This document shows positions 1-9,921 of a stretch of 64,000 nucleotides of DNA, piece after piece; positions within the stretch are counted from its first letter, which is position 1, and every line of letters starts with the position of its first letter. This stretch comes from Flammeovirgaceae bacterium 311 (GTDB lineage: Bacteria; Bacteroidota; Bacteroidia; Cytophagales; Cyclobacteriaceae), in NCBI GenBank assembly GCA_000597885.1, contig CP004371.1, forward strand, positions 3,116,501 through 3,180,500, read 5' to 3'. The translations under genes were made by a program, and so were the position numbers. The notes beneath the pieces are model-generated. The model worked only from the letters and a program-made list of their open reading frames with translations. It made no database searches and was not told the DNA's origin.

Positions 1-180
1 CTTTTCCTCCAGGGTCATCTGGCCAATCAGGGAGTCAATCCTGCTTTCATAAGCCATCATTCCCAGTGATTCCTGCATAACAGGCATTTGAATGCTCTCT
101 GCAGATGAGCAGGCAACCATTGCCATCGCCAATACATAAAGACAGCCAAATTGCCTGATGATGGTAAATGACTTATTCAT
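1..180 (-). CDS. GH3 beta-glucosidase-like lipoprotein, N-terminal 60 residues only
   Basis: The reverse strand reads from an ATG at 180 to the window edge without a stop. The first ~24 residues form a lipoprotein signal with a lipobox-like MVAC at Cys24. The end of the visible part, RIDSLIGQMTLEEK, is the conserved start of the GH3 N-terminal domain, which in full-length family members is followed by a TIM barrel carrying the Asp nucleophile. The catalytic part lies outside the window, so substrate cannot be read. Its place at the edge of a mannan locus suggests a periplasmic beta-glucosidase or beta-mannosidase. The call rests on one short motif. Confidence 0.72.
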   Translation of the reverse strand, partial: MNKSFTIIRQFGCLYVLAMAMVACSSAESIQMPVMQESLGMMAYESRIDSLIGQMTLEEK

Positions 181-660
181 AATTTTTTCGCTTTACTTGT
201 GTGTACCTGCATATTGAAGCGGCACTACATGTTAATTCTTACTGCCTCCGGCTCTTATCTCATTATGCTGATAAGCAGCACCTTCACAGTTCCTTACCCA
301 AAATCCAGGTCTGGCAGAAGGCACTTTTTCCGGCCAGAGCCTTTGTTTCAGAGCTTTCTTTTCAATGCTTTCTCTACTAATTATGATCCGCTCTGCAGCC
401 CTGGCTTACAGGTCAGCAGCTAGCTTCCAGCATAGATTTACAGCTGTCTGTTTGCGTTCTCCGCAAACGTTAGTGCAATCGCAAGCAGGGAGTATTTCTA
501 ATCAAAAGTCACAAAAAGAAAGCAGATAAGCGGGATAAAATGCTTCCAATGGGGGTATAAAATGAATACAAATAAAAAAACACTGCCTGCAGCAAGAGAA
601 AATCCTCCTACTACAGGCAATGCTGCTACATAGCAGTGCTGCTACATGTTGGGTTAAAAG
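181..660. other. Intergenic region, no gene seen
   Basis: This 480-bp stretch lies between two minus-strand genes. It holds no convincing coding sequence. GCAAACGTT at 463-471 is a half-site of the palindrome found at 20684-20695 upstream of susC. I see no clear terminator hairpin for the GH3 fragment's upstream neighbour. Confidence 0.5.
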
Positions 661-2445
661 CTAGTACAATCCTTTGCCGGGCTTTGCCTGAAGCGCTTCA
701 ATAGCACTTGCCAGGTAAACCATCGGGGCATTCCAGTTAATGGCTATCTCGTTCGATGCGTAGGAGCAATCCTCATCTGTAAAAACCTCGTCGGCGAAGG
801 TAGACTGGTAGGTGGGGCATTTATCCTGCTGAGCAGCCCGGGCATTAGGCCCGCCTGAAAGCAGACCAGGTACCGGCTCCTCCACACCATCTGCTACAGA
901 AGGGCGGTGGTGAGGATTCATGATAGGTTTATCACCAAATCCGGTTACAAAAGAATAGCCGGTTGCGTTTCTGCCCAATAAGTAATCAAGGTTAGAAAGC
1001 GCGCCCTGCAGGTACTTTTTATCTCCTGTTAATTTATAGGCCTGAATAAGGGCTATTCCCTGGTTTGCCGCTACAGAACTGCTCCCCCAGATATAATCTC
1101 TTTCTGTTTTACCCATCACTGTTCTGTATGAGCGCTCAGAGGCTCCCTCCATTAAGTTATCAGCAAACGCCAGCATGCGCTTTTTGATTTCCGGCAGGTC
1201 TTTTTGTGCAGCTGCAGTCAGGCTTTTCTCATGCCGGAGTAGGGTATAGTAGCCCAGCAGCCTCACCTGTGGCCATGCCGGTAGCGGCATCAGCGTATCG
1301 GGCAGCATGTTAACGGCTGTATAATAGCTTTCTTTTTTGGTGGTGGCATAGAGCTCAGCTGCTGCCCAGATAAATTCATCGCTGGTATCACGATCGCCAT
1401 AAGCGCCTGTGGTTATAGCTGGCTCGAACTGCTTGTTCAGGGCATTCTGATCATAGAGTACTGCAGGATTTTTTTGTGCCCACTCCCAGGCTCTGATAGA
1501 AGCCTGCAGGCAGGAATCTGCCAGGCCGGGAAATTCTTTGCTGAAATTGCGGTACACCCGGCTGGCCTGTGCTGTTACAGCAGCAAAATCCAGTGTTGCG
1601 GGGGTATTCTTCTGCACTACATAGCGCTGGTTCTTTGCAGCTGCCGGCATGATCATACCCTCAAAATTAGCGGTGGTAAGTTTGTGGTAAACACCACCGT
1701 CGTTGGGGTCCTGCATACTCAGCAGCCAGCGCAGGTTCCAAAGTACTTCATCCAGTGTATCAGGCACTTTATTGTTGCTTTCCGGAATGTTCAGGTTCTG
1801 TGCTTTGAAGAAAGCCGGAAAGTCTTCGTAGGCAGATAAAAGCGTACCCATGGTGATACCGCTGTTTACCACATATTTGTTATAATCGCCGGCATCGTAC
1901 CAGCCACGGGGTGAGGAGAGCACCGTACCCTCCGGGCGTTGTGCTGAGGCAGCAGAGGCATGTATCAGCACTTTATTATCCGGGTGGCCTGCCGGGCGGC
2001 TCCACTTGCCTGCATACTTTTCAGGTAAAGCGGTAGAAGCACGAATAAAGTAGAAGCCCTTCAGGGAAGCATCTGCCACTTCTTGATGCACCCCTTTTTT
2101 TATCTCAAAGGGATAAGAGTAGCCAACGCCCGGGATATCTATTACATAACTACCGGTTTTGGTAAACTGGGAGAAATCGGCAATACGGGTTGGTCTTTTA
2201 GAAAACTCGCCTGCTTTTGTTTCAGACAGCTTTCCGGTGAAAACTGTTTTAGAGCGATCGGGTGTTTTCAGATAAAATTCACCTCCACCATCTTCTCCGA
2301 CTACTACAGCAATCTTTTCGGCTGTGGGATAATAACCTATCTGGTTCAGGCGAATATTTTCAGATTGCTGCTGTGCCTGCACCCCTGTTAAGAGCAGCAG
2401 GAAAAGCAGGGTATAACAGAGCCTGCTGGTCATGTAAGTATTCAT
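661..2445 (-). CDS. GH9 endoglucanase (cellulase) with N-terminal Ig-like domain
   Basis: A secreted glycoside hydrolase expected to cut beta-1,4-glucan or glucomannan backbones by inversion. Residues 1-24 are a signal peptide ending VQA. Residues ~27-115 resemble the CelD_N Ig-like domain, and the GH9 (alpha/alpha)6 barrel fills the rest. WYDAGDYNK at 182-190 supplies the catalytic-base aspartates, and NEIAINWNAP at 565-574 carries the acid Glu566. The 594-aa length is normal for theme B/C GH9 enzymes. In a mannan locus it would attack the glucosyl stretches of glucomannan. It is separated by ~190 bp from the upstream lipoprotein gene and points the same way. Confidence 0.93.
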   Translation of the reverse strand: MNTYMTSRLCYTLLFLLLLTGVQAQQQSENIRLNQIGYYPTAEKIAVVVGEDGGGEFYLKTPDRSKTVFTGKLSETKAGEFSKRPTRIADFSQFTKTGSYVIDIPGVGYSYPFEIKKGVHQEVADASLKGFYFIRASTALPEKYAGKWSRPAGHPDNKVLIHASAASAQRPEGTVLSSPRGWYDAGDYNKYVVNSGITMGTLLSAYEDFPAFFKAQNLNIPESNNKVPDTLDEVLWNLRWLLSMQDPNDGGVYHKLTTANFEGMIMPAAAKNQRYVVQKNTPATLDFAAVTAQASRVYRNFSKEFPGLADSCLQASIRAWEWAQKNPAVLYDQNALNKQFEPAITTGAYGDRDTSDEFIWAAAELYATTKKESYYTAVNMLPDTLMPLPAWPQVRLLGYYTLLRHEKSLTAAAQKDLPEIKKRMLAFADNLMEGASERSYRTVMGKTERDYIWGSSSVAANQGIALIQAYKLTGDKKYLQGALSNLDYLLGRNATGYSFVTGFGDKPIMNPHHRPSVADGVEEPVPGLLSGGPNARAAQQDKCPTYQSTFADEVFTDEDCSYASNEIAINWNAPMVYLASAIEALQAKPGKGLY

Positions 2446-2633
2446 AAGCTTGTTTTAGGAGAGATGAAATTTTAATATAAATATTGGCTGGTTATAATCA
2501 ATTATACAAAAGGCTTCTTAGCTATTTCAATGACTTAAGCCCGAATTATCAATTTTTAATTAACCCAAACCTGAAGGAAACAGGATGGGCAGCAGGTCTG
2601 TTCCTTCACCGCCAAAGAATAACAGCAATAGCA

Positions 2634-3989
2634 TTACCAGCTATCGGCTACCATACCCGCTTCTGCTGCAACTCTCTTTTCCACCTTATTCAGCACCCAT
2701 TCGCCAACCTGCAGGCCTTGGCTGCGGCCATTGTCAATGGCATCCATATAATGGATACCACCATAGAGGCGTGATAAGCCAGCCTCTACGGCAGCCTGCT
2801 GGAAGGAGGTAAATTTACGCGCCGGAAGACCATAGCGTACCTCCACTGTATCTTCATACTCAAAATTATCGCCAAAATAGTGCGTTAGCACCACCGCAGC
2901 AGCCGATGATATGGTGGAGTGGCCGCTCAGGTATTCCGGAAAAGGAGGCGTTTGCAGGAGGGGCTGCCAGTTTGGGTCAATATGCTTTCTGATGGCAGTT
3001 TCGGGCCTGATGCGGTGGCTCCTGAACTTCTCATCCCAGCAGGCAATAAAGCCATCCATCAGCGATATGGAAACTATGGTATTAATCTTCATGGCTTCTG
3101 AGAAGTCCACACCCGCCTTTTCGCAGGCAATGCCGGTTATGCCAAGCCAGTGTGCACCCGGAGAGATCTTTTTGGCACCTACCATCAGGTGGCCATTATC
3201 CTGCAGGGCAAAAGGGTTGCAGTCCCAGAAAGAAGCAATCAGCCTGTTCTCTTCCGATAGATTGGTGCCACCCTTTTCATAGGTTTCCATCAGCAGCTTG
3301 TAGAAATCAGAATCTTTGCTGGTAGAGAATGCTACCGGGGGCGCAGGTTTAAACTGAGTGTTATCATCCAGCGTAAATGCGCGAATGGTGCTGAAGTAGG
3401 GCTCTACCGGTGCAAAAAAACCCGGAGGAGTCGGGTACCAGCTACCTTCTTTATCAAGCGGAGTATAGCGGGGGTAGTTGCTGATCTGGTTGTACTTGTC
3501 GGCCTTTGCATAGGCCAGAATTTGCTGGCTAACAATCTGAGCATACTCCAGAGAATTTCCAATAAGTTGATCCGATATGCCACTTCTCCGGCAGGAATCC
3601 AGGAGCTGTTGCTGGTAATCTTCCAGCATGGACCCGGAGGGCTGCATTTTCTTAGCGGTTTCCAGCATGGCCAAAATAGCACTTAACTGGAAGGAATAAT
3701 CTGAAATGGTATCTGGCTTTTCTAAAAGGGGGTATCCGTTCAGCACACCGTGCATACTGCTATAAGTTGTATCATTTTGTGCCACCACCTCGTAGCCTGC
3801 CAGGCAGGCATAGGAGAAAAACCTGCCTGCCAGTGGCGGGTTGGTAACATCATGCACCATGATATCAGTCATTCTGGCAATTACCTCACTGATCTGCCGG
3901 CTGCTAAACTCCGGCTGCTGTTCAGCCTGCTCCCTGCAGCCCGCCAACAGCAACATGATAGAAAGGGAAAAAAAGATCCAGTTTTTCAT
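2634..3989 (-). CDS. Vanadium-dependent haloperoxidase / PAP2-like lipoprotein
   Basis: Residues 1-18 form a lipoprotein signal with lipobox LLAGC. The C-terminal half carries acid phosphatase/vanadium haloperoxidase signatures: PEYLSGHS (SGHS 355-358) and SRLYGGIHYMDAIDNG (406-421, with His413). These oxyanion-binding motifs serve either a vanadate cofactor or a phosphate ester, so the reaction cannot be fixed from sequence. The long helical N-terminal half is typical of bacterial vanadium-haloperoxidase-like proteins. It lies 12 bp downstream of the VCBS-repeat gene and is probably co-transcribed with it. In my recollection, VCBS/ASPIC and haloperoxidase-like genes are often paired in Bacteroidota. 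Confidence 0.85.
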   Translation of the reverse strand: MKNWIFFSLSIMLLLAGCREQAEQQPEFSSRQISEVIARMTDIMVHDVTNPPLAGRFFSYACLAGYEVVAQNDTTYSSMHGVLNGYPLLEKPDTISDYSFQLSAILAMLETAKKMQPSGSMLEDYQQQLLDSCRRSGISDQLIGNSLEYAQIVSQQILAYAKADKYNQISNYPRYTPLDKEGSWYPTPPGFFAPVEPYFSTIRAFTLDDNTQFKPAPPVAFSTSKDSDFYKLLMETYEKGGTNLSEENRLIASFWDCNPFALQDNGHLMVGAKKISPGAHWLGITGIACEKAGVDFSEAMKINTIVSISLMDGFIACWDEKFRSHRIRPETAIRKHIDPNWQPLLQTPPFPEYLSGHSTISSAAAVVLTHYFGDNFEYEDTVEVRYGLPARKFTSFQQAAVEAGLSRLYGGIHYMDAIDNGRSQGLQVGEWVLNKVEKRVAAEAGMVADSW

Positions 3990-4001
3990 GCTTAAATATA
4001 A

Positions 4002-7000
4002 TTAAAGAACCTGGCTCTTTTGCTTTAGTTTGTAAGCCTTGATGCTTTGCTGATTGATGCCAAAGAGCAGGGTGTTGTTGATGCTAAGGATGCTTCTGAT
4101 GTCTCCCTTCAGCTTCAGGCCCGACTCCCTTTGCGGTACATAGCCGAAGCCTCCCCTGCCATTGCCCTGCAGCAGCATGCCGTAAGAAGCATCATACTTG
4201 CCAAACCTTAGCCTTGCTCCGTTTATATTCCCCCCCAGCACTACATCCTGTATGCCATCTCCATTGTAGTCTACCACACTCATGGCATACACAGGTGAAT
4301 ACTGCACCTCCAGGGGCAGCTCCTTTTCTTTGAACTTCCCTCCAGTGCCTTCAAAATAGGCGGTCTTCAGATAATTGGCCGATAACCTGTCCACATCTTT
4401 GAGCTCCTGCTGGCTGAAGATGCTGCTCATGGTGGCATCTGCATAGCTCTCATAGCTGCTAAAGCGCGTACGCAGCATCGAAATCTGATCCAGCAGCTCA
4501 TCCCTGGTCACATACGGATAGCTGGTGCCCTTGATGTAGAAGTTCAGAATGGGATCTACTGATCCGTTCTCATCGAAGTCTTTATAGTAGAGCTCTGCCG
4601 GCTGTCCTTCCCTTACCTTTACCTGCGAGTTCTCTCCCATATTGCCAATCAACAGGTCTGCCCTGCCATCTCCATTGAAGTCGCTCACCAGCAGCTTGTT
4701 CCACCAGCCCGTGTAGCTCTTCTCGAAGTAGCTGCCGGTAGCATCGATAAGCTTACCCTCCTTAGAGGAGAACACCATCAGTGGCATCCACTCTCCTACT
4801 ACCACCAGCTCTTTTGTGCCGTCTCCGTTCAGGTCATGAAAGGCTGCATCTGTCACCATGCCTGGCTGCAGGAGCTGGGGCGCTACTTCAGCAGTCTTGT
4901 CGGTAAACTTTACGCCTGTTCCGGTTCCATCACTAAGGAGCACATAGCTTCTGGGTGCTTCCGGATATCTGCCCGGAATTACTCTTCCTCCCACAAACAA
5001 ATCCTCCCGGCCATCTCCATTCAGATCTGCTGCTCTTACCACTGCGCTACTGGTGCGCATGAGGGGTAGTGCATCCGGAGCTTTTACAAAGCCTCCCCGG
5101 CCATCGCCCAGGTAGAGGCGGTCCTGCAGCAGCGCATCTTCGGGCATAAAGTTGCCGTAGCCGCCGCTGGCTATGTAAAGGTCAGGCCTACCATCAGCAT
5201 TGGCATCAAAGAAAAGCGCATCTGTGTCTTCACTAGCGCTATCGTCAGCAAAAGCTGCTACTGCACTCTCCTTGAAGCTTCCGTTCTTTTGCTGCAGAAA
5301 CAGCTTGGCCGCCTGGCCTGCTGCTCCGCCTATGAGCACATCTTCCAGTCCATCTGCATCTACATCTGCCTTTACCATACAAGGTCCTGAAAAAGAGAGC
5401 GGGTTTACCAAAAGAGGCTGGCGCTTAAAGTCGTTGATGTTGCTGCTGGCATGGGCAAAGGCAATGGGAGAGCTTACCTCATGCAGGGCTGCAGCAGGTG
5501 CTTTGGGGTAGCGGTAGGTAGCAGTGGCGTTCTTTTCTTCCACTACCAGCAGCTGGTTGGCTGCTACTGCTTCCAGCAGCTGTGTTTTGCCTGTGGGCCA
5601 GATAATGCGCAGCGAATCTATGGCTGCTTCTGTGCCTAAGCCAAAGTGCAGCAGGGGCGATACGCTGGACTGGTAGCCCCTGTTGGGCATCTGCTCCTGG
5701 TGCTGCTGCTTGCCCCTGGCATAGAGCATTACCTTTGTGCCTATACCGGCGGTGTTGGCTCCCGCACCTTCCAGCTTTAGCTGCAGAAAGTGGTGGGAAA
5801 GCTGTTTGTCTGCCCTATTCTCGTAGATAAAGGCTGGCTTGTTGATGTTGTTTACCACCAGGTCCAGGTCTCCGTCTCCATCCAGATCAGCATACACAGC
5901 ACCATTGCTGTTGGAGGGCACATCCATCCCCCAGGCTTTGCCCTGGTTGCTGAAGGTCTGCCCCCCCTCATTCCTGTAAATGTAATTGTTGACATTAGAA
6001 GATGGCATTTTAGCCAGCAGGGCCATCAGGTTTTCTGCCATGCCCGGCCCGCGGGGAGAGGTCTGAAAGAAATTTTTGGAGTATTTGATGAAATCGAGGT
6101 TGGTAAAATCCTTCATAAAGCCATTGCTCACAAAGAGGTCTTTCCAGCCGTCGTTGTCGTAATCGGCAAAAAGGGGTGCCCAGCTCCAGTCGGTGTTGGA
6201 AATGCCGGAGAGCTGGCCTATTTCACTAAACACCGGCGCACCGTTTTCATCTACACCTGTATTAAGCTGCAGCATGTTGCGCATGTACTGGTTGTGAAAA
6301 CCTACACGTTGGTAGAGCTCAAACTGCTCGTAATTGTCTGGTGAGAAAAGCAGCTTTTGGCGGCGATTATCTTCAGGCAGCATGTCCAGCACGTAAATAT
6401 CAGGCAGGCCGTCGTTATTGATGTCGGATACACTGTTGCCCATGGAGTAGATGGGAATATGCCCCATGCTGGTCTGCAGCTTATCGCTAAAGGTGCCGTT
6501 TTTGTTGTTGATGTAGAGATAATCAGGCGCGGAGTAGTCGTTGGAGACATAGATATCGGGCCAGCCATCGCCATTGATATCGGCTACGCCGGCACCAAGG
6601 CTGTAGGTAAAGCCGGAGCCTTCGAAACCTGCTTTTTCAGTGACATCCGTGAATCTGGGAGTGCCACCGGCGCCTTTGTCGTTGCGGTAAAGCTTTACCC
6701 GCATCATAGGCTCAGTTTGTTTTAGCTTTTCGTTGATGCTGACATCATCCAGGCTTTTATACAAAAATGGGTTGTGATTGAGCAGGAACATGTCCAGGTC
6801 ACCATCCCTGTCGAAGTCGAAGAAGGTGGCATGGGTGCTGTAAGCAGCATCGTCAAGGCCGTATTCCTTTGCCTGCTCCTGAAAGACGGGTATGCCGTTT
6901 TCATCAGGCCCCTGGTTAATGAATAGCTGATTTATCCTGGCCTGGGCAGGCATATGGCCTGAGTAACATACATAGATATCCAGCAGGCCATCGCCATTCA

Positions 7001-7436
7001 CATCGGCCAAGCTCACACCTGTTTTCCAGTTCCCGTCTCTGCCGCCAACGCCTGCCTGTGTTGTAATATCTTCGAATTGCAGCGGGGCAGTGCCTTTGCT
7101 GCCCCTGTTCAGGTAAAGGCGGTTAGGCACCATATTGCCGGAGAAGTAAAGATCTTCAAAGCCATCGCCATCAATATCGCCTACGGCCACACCACCTCCG
7201 TTATAGAAATACTGGTAAGCCATAATATTGCCCTTGGGTGTTTCTTTTACCAAATTGACAAAAGTAACACCGGTGCGCTCCGGCGGTAAAACACTGAAAA
7301 GTGTTTCAGCAGCGGCTGCCTCTTCTAAAGCAGCCGCTGCCACCATTTCTTCTTTGCTGCCTTGTGGCTGGCAAGCCAAAAGAACAACCGATGTAAGCAG
7401 GGAGAAAATCAGGAGGCGGATATTAGATTGCTGCAT
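4002..7436 (-). CDS. VCBS/FG-GAP repeat lipoprotein with ASPIC/UnbV domain
   Basis: A 1144-aa surface or periplasmic protein with lipobox LLAC at Cys22. It has many calcium-binding FG-GAP/VCBS repeats, seen as recurrent D-x-D/N-x-D-G-x-x-D loops such as DIDGDGFEDLYF, DVNGDGLLDIYV, DLDGDGDLDLVV and DFNGDGRADLLI. These form one or two seven-bladed propellers. A mid-protein segment containing PNRGYQSSVSPLLHFGLG matches the ASPIC/UnbV module. Such proteins have no established enzymatic activity. They are common in Bacteroidota carbohydrate loci and probably bind ligands or protein partners. The next gene, 12 bp downstream, is the haloperoxidase-like lipoprotein. Confidence 0.9.
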   Translation of the reverse strand: MQQSNIRLLIFSLLTSVVLLACQPQGSKEEMVAAAALEEAAAAETLFSVLPPERTGVTFVNLVKETPKGNIMAYQYFYNGGGVAVGDIDGDGFEDLYFSGNMVPNRLYLNRGSKGTAPLQFEDITTQAGVGGRDGNWKTGVSLADVNGDGLLDIYVCYSGHMPAQARINQLFINQGPDENGIPVFQEQAKEYGLDDAAYSTHATFFDFDRDGDLDMFLLNHNPFLYKSLDDVSINEKLKQTEPMMRVKLYRNDKGAGGTPRFTDVTEKAGFEGSGFTYSLGAGVADINGDGWPDIYVSNDYSAPDYLYINNKNGTFSDKLQTSMGHIPIYSMGNSVSDINNDGLPDIYVLDMLPEDNRRQKLLFSPDNYEQFELYQRVGFHNQYMRNMLQLNTGVDENGAPVFSEIGQLSGISNTDWSWAPLFADYDNDGWKDLFVSNGFMKDFTNLDFIKYSKNFFQTSPRGPGMAENLMALLAKMPSSNVNNYIYRNEGGQTFSNQGKAWGMDVPSNSNGAVYADLDGDGDLDLVVNNINKPAFIYENRADKQLSHHFLQLKLEGAGANTAGIGTKVMLYARGKQQHQEQMPNRGYQSSVSPLLHFGLGTEAAIDSLRIIWPTGKTQLLEAVAANQLLVVEEKNATATYRYPKAPAAALHEVSSPIAFAHASSNINDFKRQPLLVNPLSFSGPCMVKADVDADGLEDVLIGGAAGQAAKLFLQQKNGSFKESAVAAFADDSASEDTDALFFDANADGRPDLYIASGGYGNFMPEDALLQDRLYLGDGRGGFVKAPDALPLMRTSSAVVRAADLNGDGREDLFVGGRVIPGRYPEAPRSYVLLSDGTGTGVKFTDKTAEVAPQLLQPGMVTDAAFHDLNGDGTKELVVVGEWMPLMVFSSKEGKLIDATGSYFEKSYTGWWNKLLVSDFNGDGRADLLIGNMGENSQVKVREGQPAELYYKDFDENGSVDPILNFYIKGTSYPYVTRDELLDQISMLRTRFSSYESYADATMSSIFSQQELKDVDRLSANYLKTAYFEGTGGKFKEKELPLEVQYSPVYAMSVVDYNGDGIQDVVLGGNINGARLRFGKYDASYGMLLQGNGRGGFGYVPQRESGLKLKGDIRSILSINNTLLFGINQQSIKAYKLKQKSQVL

Positions 7437-7794
7437 TTAATGAATCGGGGGACTTCAATGTACAAAAACAAGCTTCACAATCACTACAGATGCATGAAAC
7501 GCATAAGCTTCAGCATTCAATTTGTTCAATATCAATGCCTTACCACATACACAACCAGAGGTTTGGCAATCAACTCTAAACCTTTATGGTGTGGCAAGTA
7601 GTTCCTGTCCCTGCCATAAAAGCTAAACATTTATTGATTTATTACAGGTTTTCAACTTTACAAGCCTGATGAAAAGCTGTTATCAGAATAACCCAGCATC
7701 AATAAAAGAGCAGCCCTGCTGATGGGCCAGGGCTGCTTTTTTCAATAATTAAAAATAACAGATTGATCCATATACAACATCAATCACTAATGAT
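7437..7794. other. Intergenic region with the GH27 terminator
   Basis: This 358-bp region lies between the start of the VCBS gene and the end of the GH27 gene. It holds the terminator listed separately. The rest should contain the promoter of the VCBS/haloperoxidase pair, but I could not pick one out confidently. Confidence 0.5.
7705..7742 (-). terminator. Rho-independent terminator after GH27
   Basis: An inverted repeat with arms GCAGCCCTG and CAGGGCTGC and an 11-base loop, flanked by A and T runs on both sides. It could terminate in either orientation. It lies ~50 bp downstream of the GH27 stop. Confidence 0.85.
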
Positions 7795-9039
7795 TTACTT
7801 TCTTGCAGCTGGCTGGCTAAGGCGCAGCATAACCACATCATGGGCAGGAACTTCTGCTTTAAATGCTTTTTTGGTATTGCCTGCGTTCTTCTTCGTCCAC
7901 AAATTCCGCACATTATAGGTTGTGCTGCTGAAGTTAGCAGCTTTATCAAAGATCTCGTCTTTAACCTCCTGGGCAGCCCAGTTAAAATCTATTTTCTGTG
8001 GAGATGTTGATCTGTTCAGGAACATAACGGCCCAATCGCCACCATCCAGTGGCTTGAACCATATTTCCATATCGTTCTGAGATGAATACTTAAATCCCTG
8101 TATCCCCAGCTTGTCCTGGTTTACAGCTATTACTTCTTTGTTCGACAGGATATCGATGGTTTCCTTAGACATTTTTCGCAGGTCGTTGCCGGCAATCAGT
8201 GGCGCAGCAATCATGCTCCACATGCTAAAGTGCGCGCGGTCTTCGTTCACCGGCATGCCGTTGCCCACTTCCATCATGTCCGGGTCATTCCAGTGATCTG
8301 GTCCGGCATACTGACGAAGCCCCTCCTGCTTGTCCCAGATCTGAAGCACGCCCCATGACTTCCAGGTGCCATGGTCTTCCACGCAGTCAAAACAGTTGTA
8401 AATATCGCCGGTGGTGCGCCACAGGTGCCCTACTTTAGGACCCCATTTCCAGGGCTCATTGCTACCCCACTCGCAAATACTTAGTACTACCGGTCTGCCT
8501 GCATTTTTAAGGGCAGCTCCAATGGTCATGTAGGCACCTTCGGCATTCAGTCCTTCGGTATTGCACCAGTCGTATTTCAGGTAATCTACATTCCAGCTGG
8601 CATAGGTCTGCGCATCCTGAAATTCGTAGCCCCGGCTGCCGGGCCTGCCGCCGCAGGTCTGCCAGCCGGCATCGGAATAGATGCCAAACTTCAGGCCCTT
8701 TGAGTGGATATAATCGGCCAGGGCTTTCATGCCGGATGGAAAACGCTCCGGGTCTGGCTGTATAAAACCAAGGCTGTCGCGTTGTCCGTGCCAGCAGTCA
8801 TCTATGTTGATATAGACGTAACCGGCATCTCTTAAACCTGAAGCCACCATGGCATCGGCTGTTTCGCGGATCAGGCGTTCATCTACATTGCAGGCAAACT
8901 TGTTCCAGCTATTCCAGCCCATAGGCGGTGTAAGTGCCAGGCCATCATACTTCAGGCTGTCCTGGTTAACTCTGTTGCCCTGCCCAGAGACAGCTCCGGA
9001 GAGCGCAAGCATGCCCAGGAGGAAGAATAGCTTTTTCAT
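7795..9039 (-). CDS. GH27 alpha-galactosidase
   Basis: A 414-aa secreted retaining alpha-galactosidase with a signal peptide of ~20 residues ending VSG. PPMGWNSWN (38-46) is the GH27 opening motif, NIDDCW follows at strand 2, and KYDWC (155-159) holds the nucleophile Asp157. Asp212 in RTTGDIYNC is the likely acid/base. A C-terminal beta-sandwich follows the barrel. In this locus it would remove alpha-1,6-galactosyl branches from galactomannan, opening the backbone to the GH26 enzymes. The gene sits ~100 bp downstream of the SGNH esterase on the same strand and ends at a strong terminator. Confidence 0.95.
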   Translation of the reverse strand: MKKLFFLLGMLALSGAVSGQGNRVNQDSLKYDGLALTPPMGWNSWNKFACNVDERLIRETADAMVASGLRDAGYVYINIDDCWHGQRDSLGFIQPDPERFPSGMKALADYIHSKGLKFGIYSDAGWQTCGGRPGSRGYEFQDAQTYASWNVDYLKYDWCNTEGLNAEGAYMTIGAALKNAGRPVVLSICEWGSNEPWKWGPKVGHLWRTTGDIYNCFDCVEDHGTWKSWGVLQIWDKQEGLRQYAGPDHWNDPDMMEVGNGMPVNEDRAHFSMWSMIAAPLIAGNDLRKMSKETIDILSNKEVIAVNQDKLGIQGFKYSSQNDMEIWFKPLDGGDWAVMFLNRSTSPQKIDFNWAAQEVKDEIFDKAANFSSTTYNVRNLWTKKNAGNTKKAFKAEVPAHDVVMLRLSQPAARK

Positions 9040-9135
9040 TGATTAAGTTGGTTAAACTAAGGAGGAACGGTTGATATATTAGCGGGTGTACCCTGGCATG
9101 CATCTGTTGCCAGCCAGCATTTATGCTGCTGAAGC

Positions 9136-9798
9136 TTACTTGGCTGATACTATTTCAGCAGTTTGCAGGGCTTTGAATACTTCATTTGCCAGCAGCGCAG
9201 CACCCTCATCATTGGGGTGTACGCCATCGTAAGTCAATGCTGCCTGGCCGGTAAAGGGGGTATAGAGGTCAATTACTTCCACCCTGGTTTTGCGTGCAAT
9301 TTTATTGATGGCCGGCAGAATTTCGTTCTTCACCACCTCCTGGTTTATGCCCCATTTCTCCTCAAATACAGGAATGGGGTAGCTGATATAGACCTTTGGT
9401 TTTGAAGGCAGCTTTTTGAATGATTTGACCAGCTTTACATAGTCTTTTACAAAACTATCTTTGTACTGCCAGTTCTGTGGTTTGGAATCATTGGTCCCCA
9501 GTTTTATCACCACAACATCGGGGCTCCAGGCCAGCACCTCCTGGTACAGGTCTTCGTTCCAGTAGGGAAAATCGCCTTTTTTCAGCAGGGTACGCCCACT
9601 CTTACCATAATTACGCACCTCATATTGCTCTCCCAGCAGCTGCTGCAGCACCTGGGGGTAGGTTTTTTCCAAGCCGTAGCCCTCGGTTATACTGTTACCC
9701 ACACAAGCCACTTTTATGGGCGACTGTGCAAAACTTACCGCTGCACAACAGATACATAAGCAAACACTAAGGATTATCCTATTCAATGTATTTTTCAT
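9136..9798 (-). CDS. SGNH/GDSL-family secreted esterase, probably carbohydrate deacetylase
   Basis: A 220-aa hydrolase with a signal peptide (cleavage near SFA-Q25). It has all the SGNH blocks: GNSIT with Ser36, the Gly in NYGKSG, GTND (101-104) and DGVHPN with Asp191 and His194. Size and motif spacing match short Bacteroidota sialate-O-acetylesterase-like or acetyl-glycan esterases. Neighbouring mannanase and galactosidase genes suggest it deacetylates acetylated (gluco)mannan, but that is inference from context. It probably shares a transcript with GH27 downstream. Confidence 0.85.
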   Translation of the reverse strand: MKNTLNRIILSVCLCICCAAVSFAQSPIKVACVGNSITEGYGLEKTYPQVLQQLLGEQYEVRNYGKSGRTLLKKGDFPYWNEDLYQEVLAWSPDVVVIKLGTNDSKPQNWQYKDSFVKDYVKLVKSFKKLPSKPKVYISYPIPVFEEKWGINQEVVKNEILPAINKIARKTRVEVIDLYTPFTGQAALTYDGVHPNDEGAALLANEVFKALQTAEIVSAK

Positions 9799-9921
9799 GG
9801 GATCATAAATTTTTAGAGCAGTTTACAACATCAAGGATTTTGAACGCTACGGCCACACAAAACCTTCCGGATTCACAATGTATCTGTAACGTTATAGCCT
9901 GTTTGCGTTGTCGTTACGTTT

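Noticed and set aside
4836-6904. Many plus-strand and alternate-frame open frames opposite the VCBS gene
   Set aside because: They mirror the calcium-loop repeats of the real gene in other frames and have no independent homology-like content.
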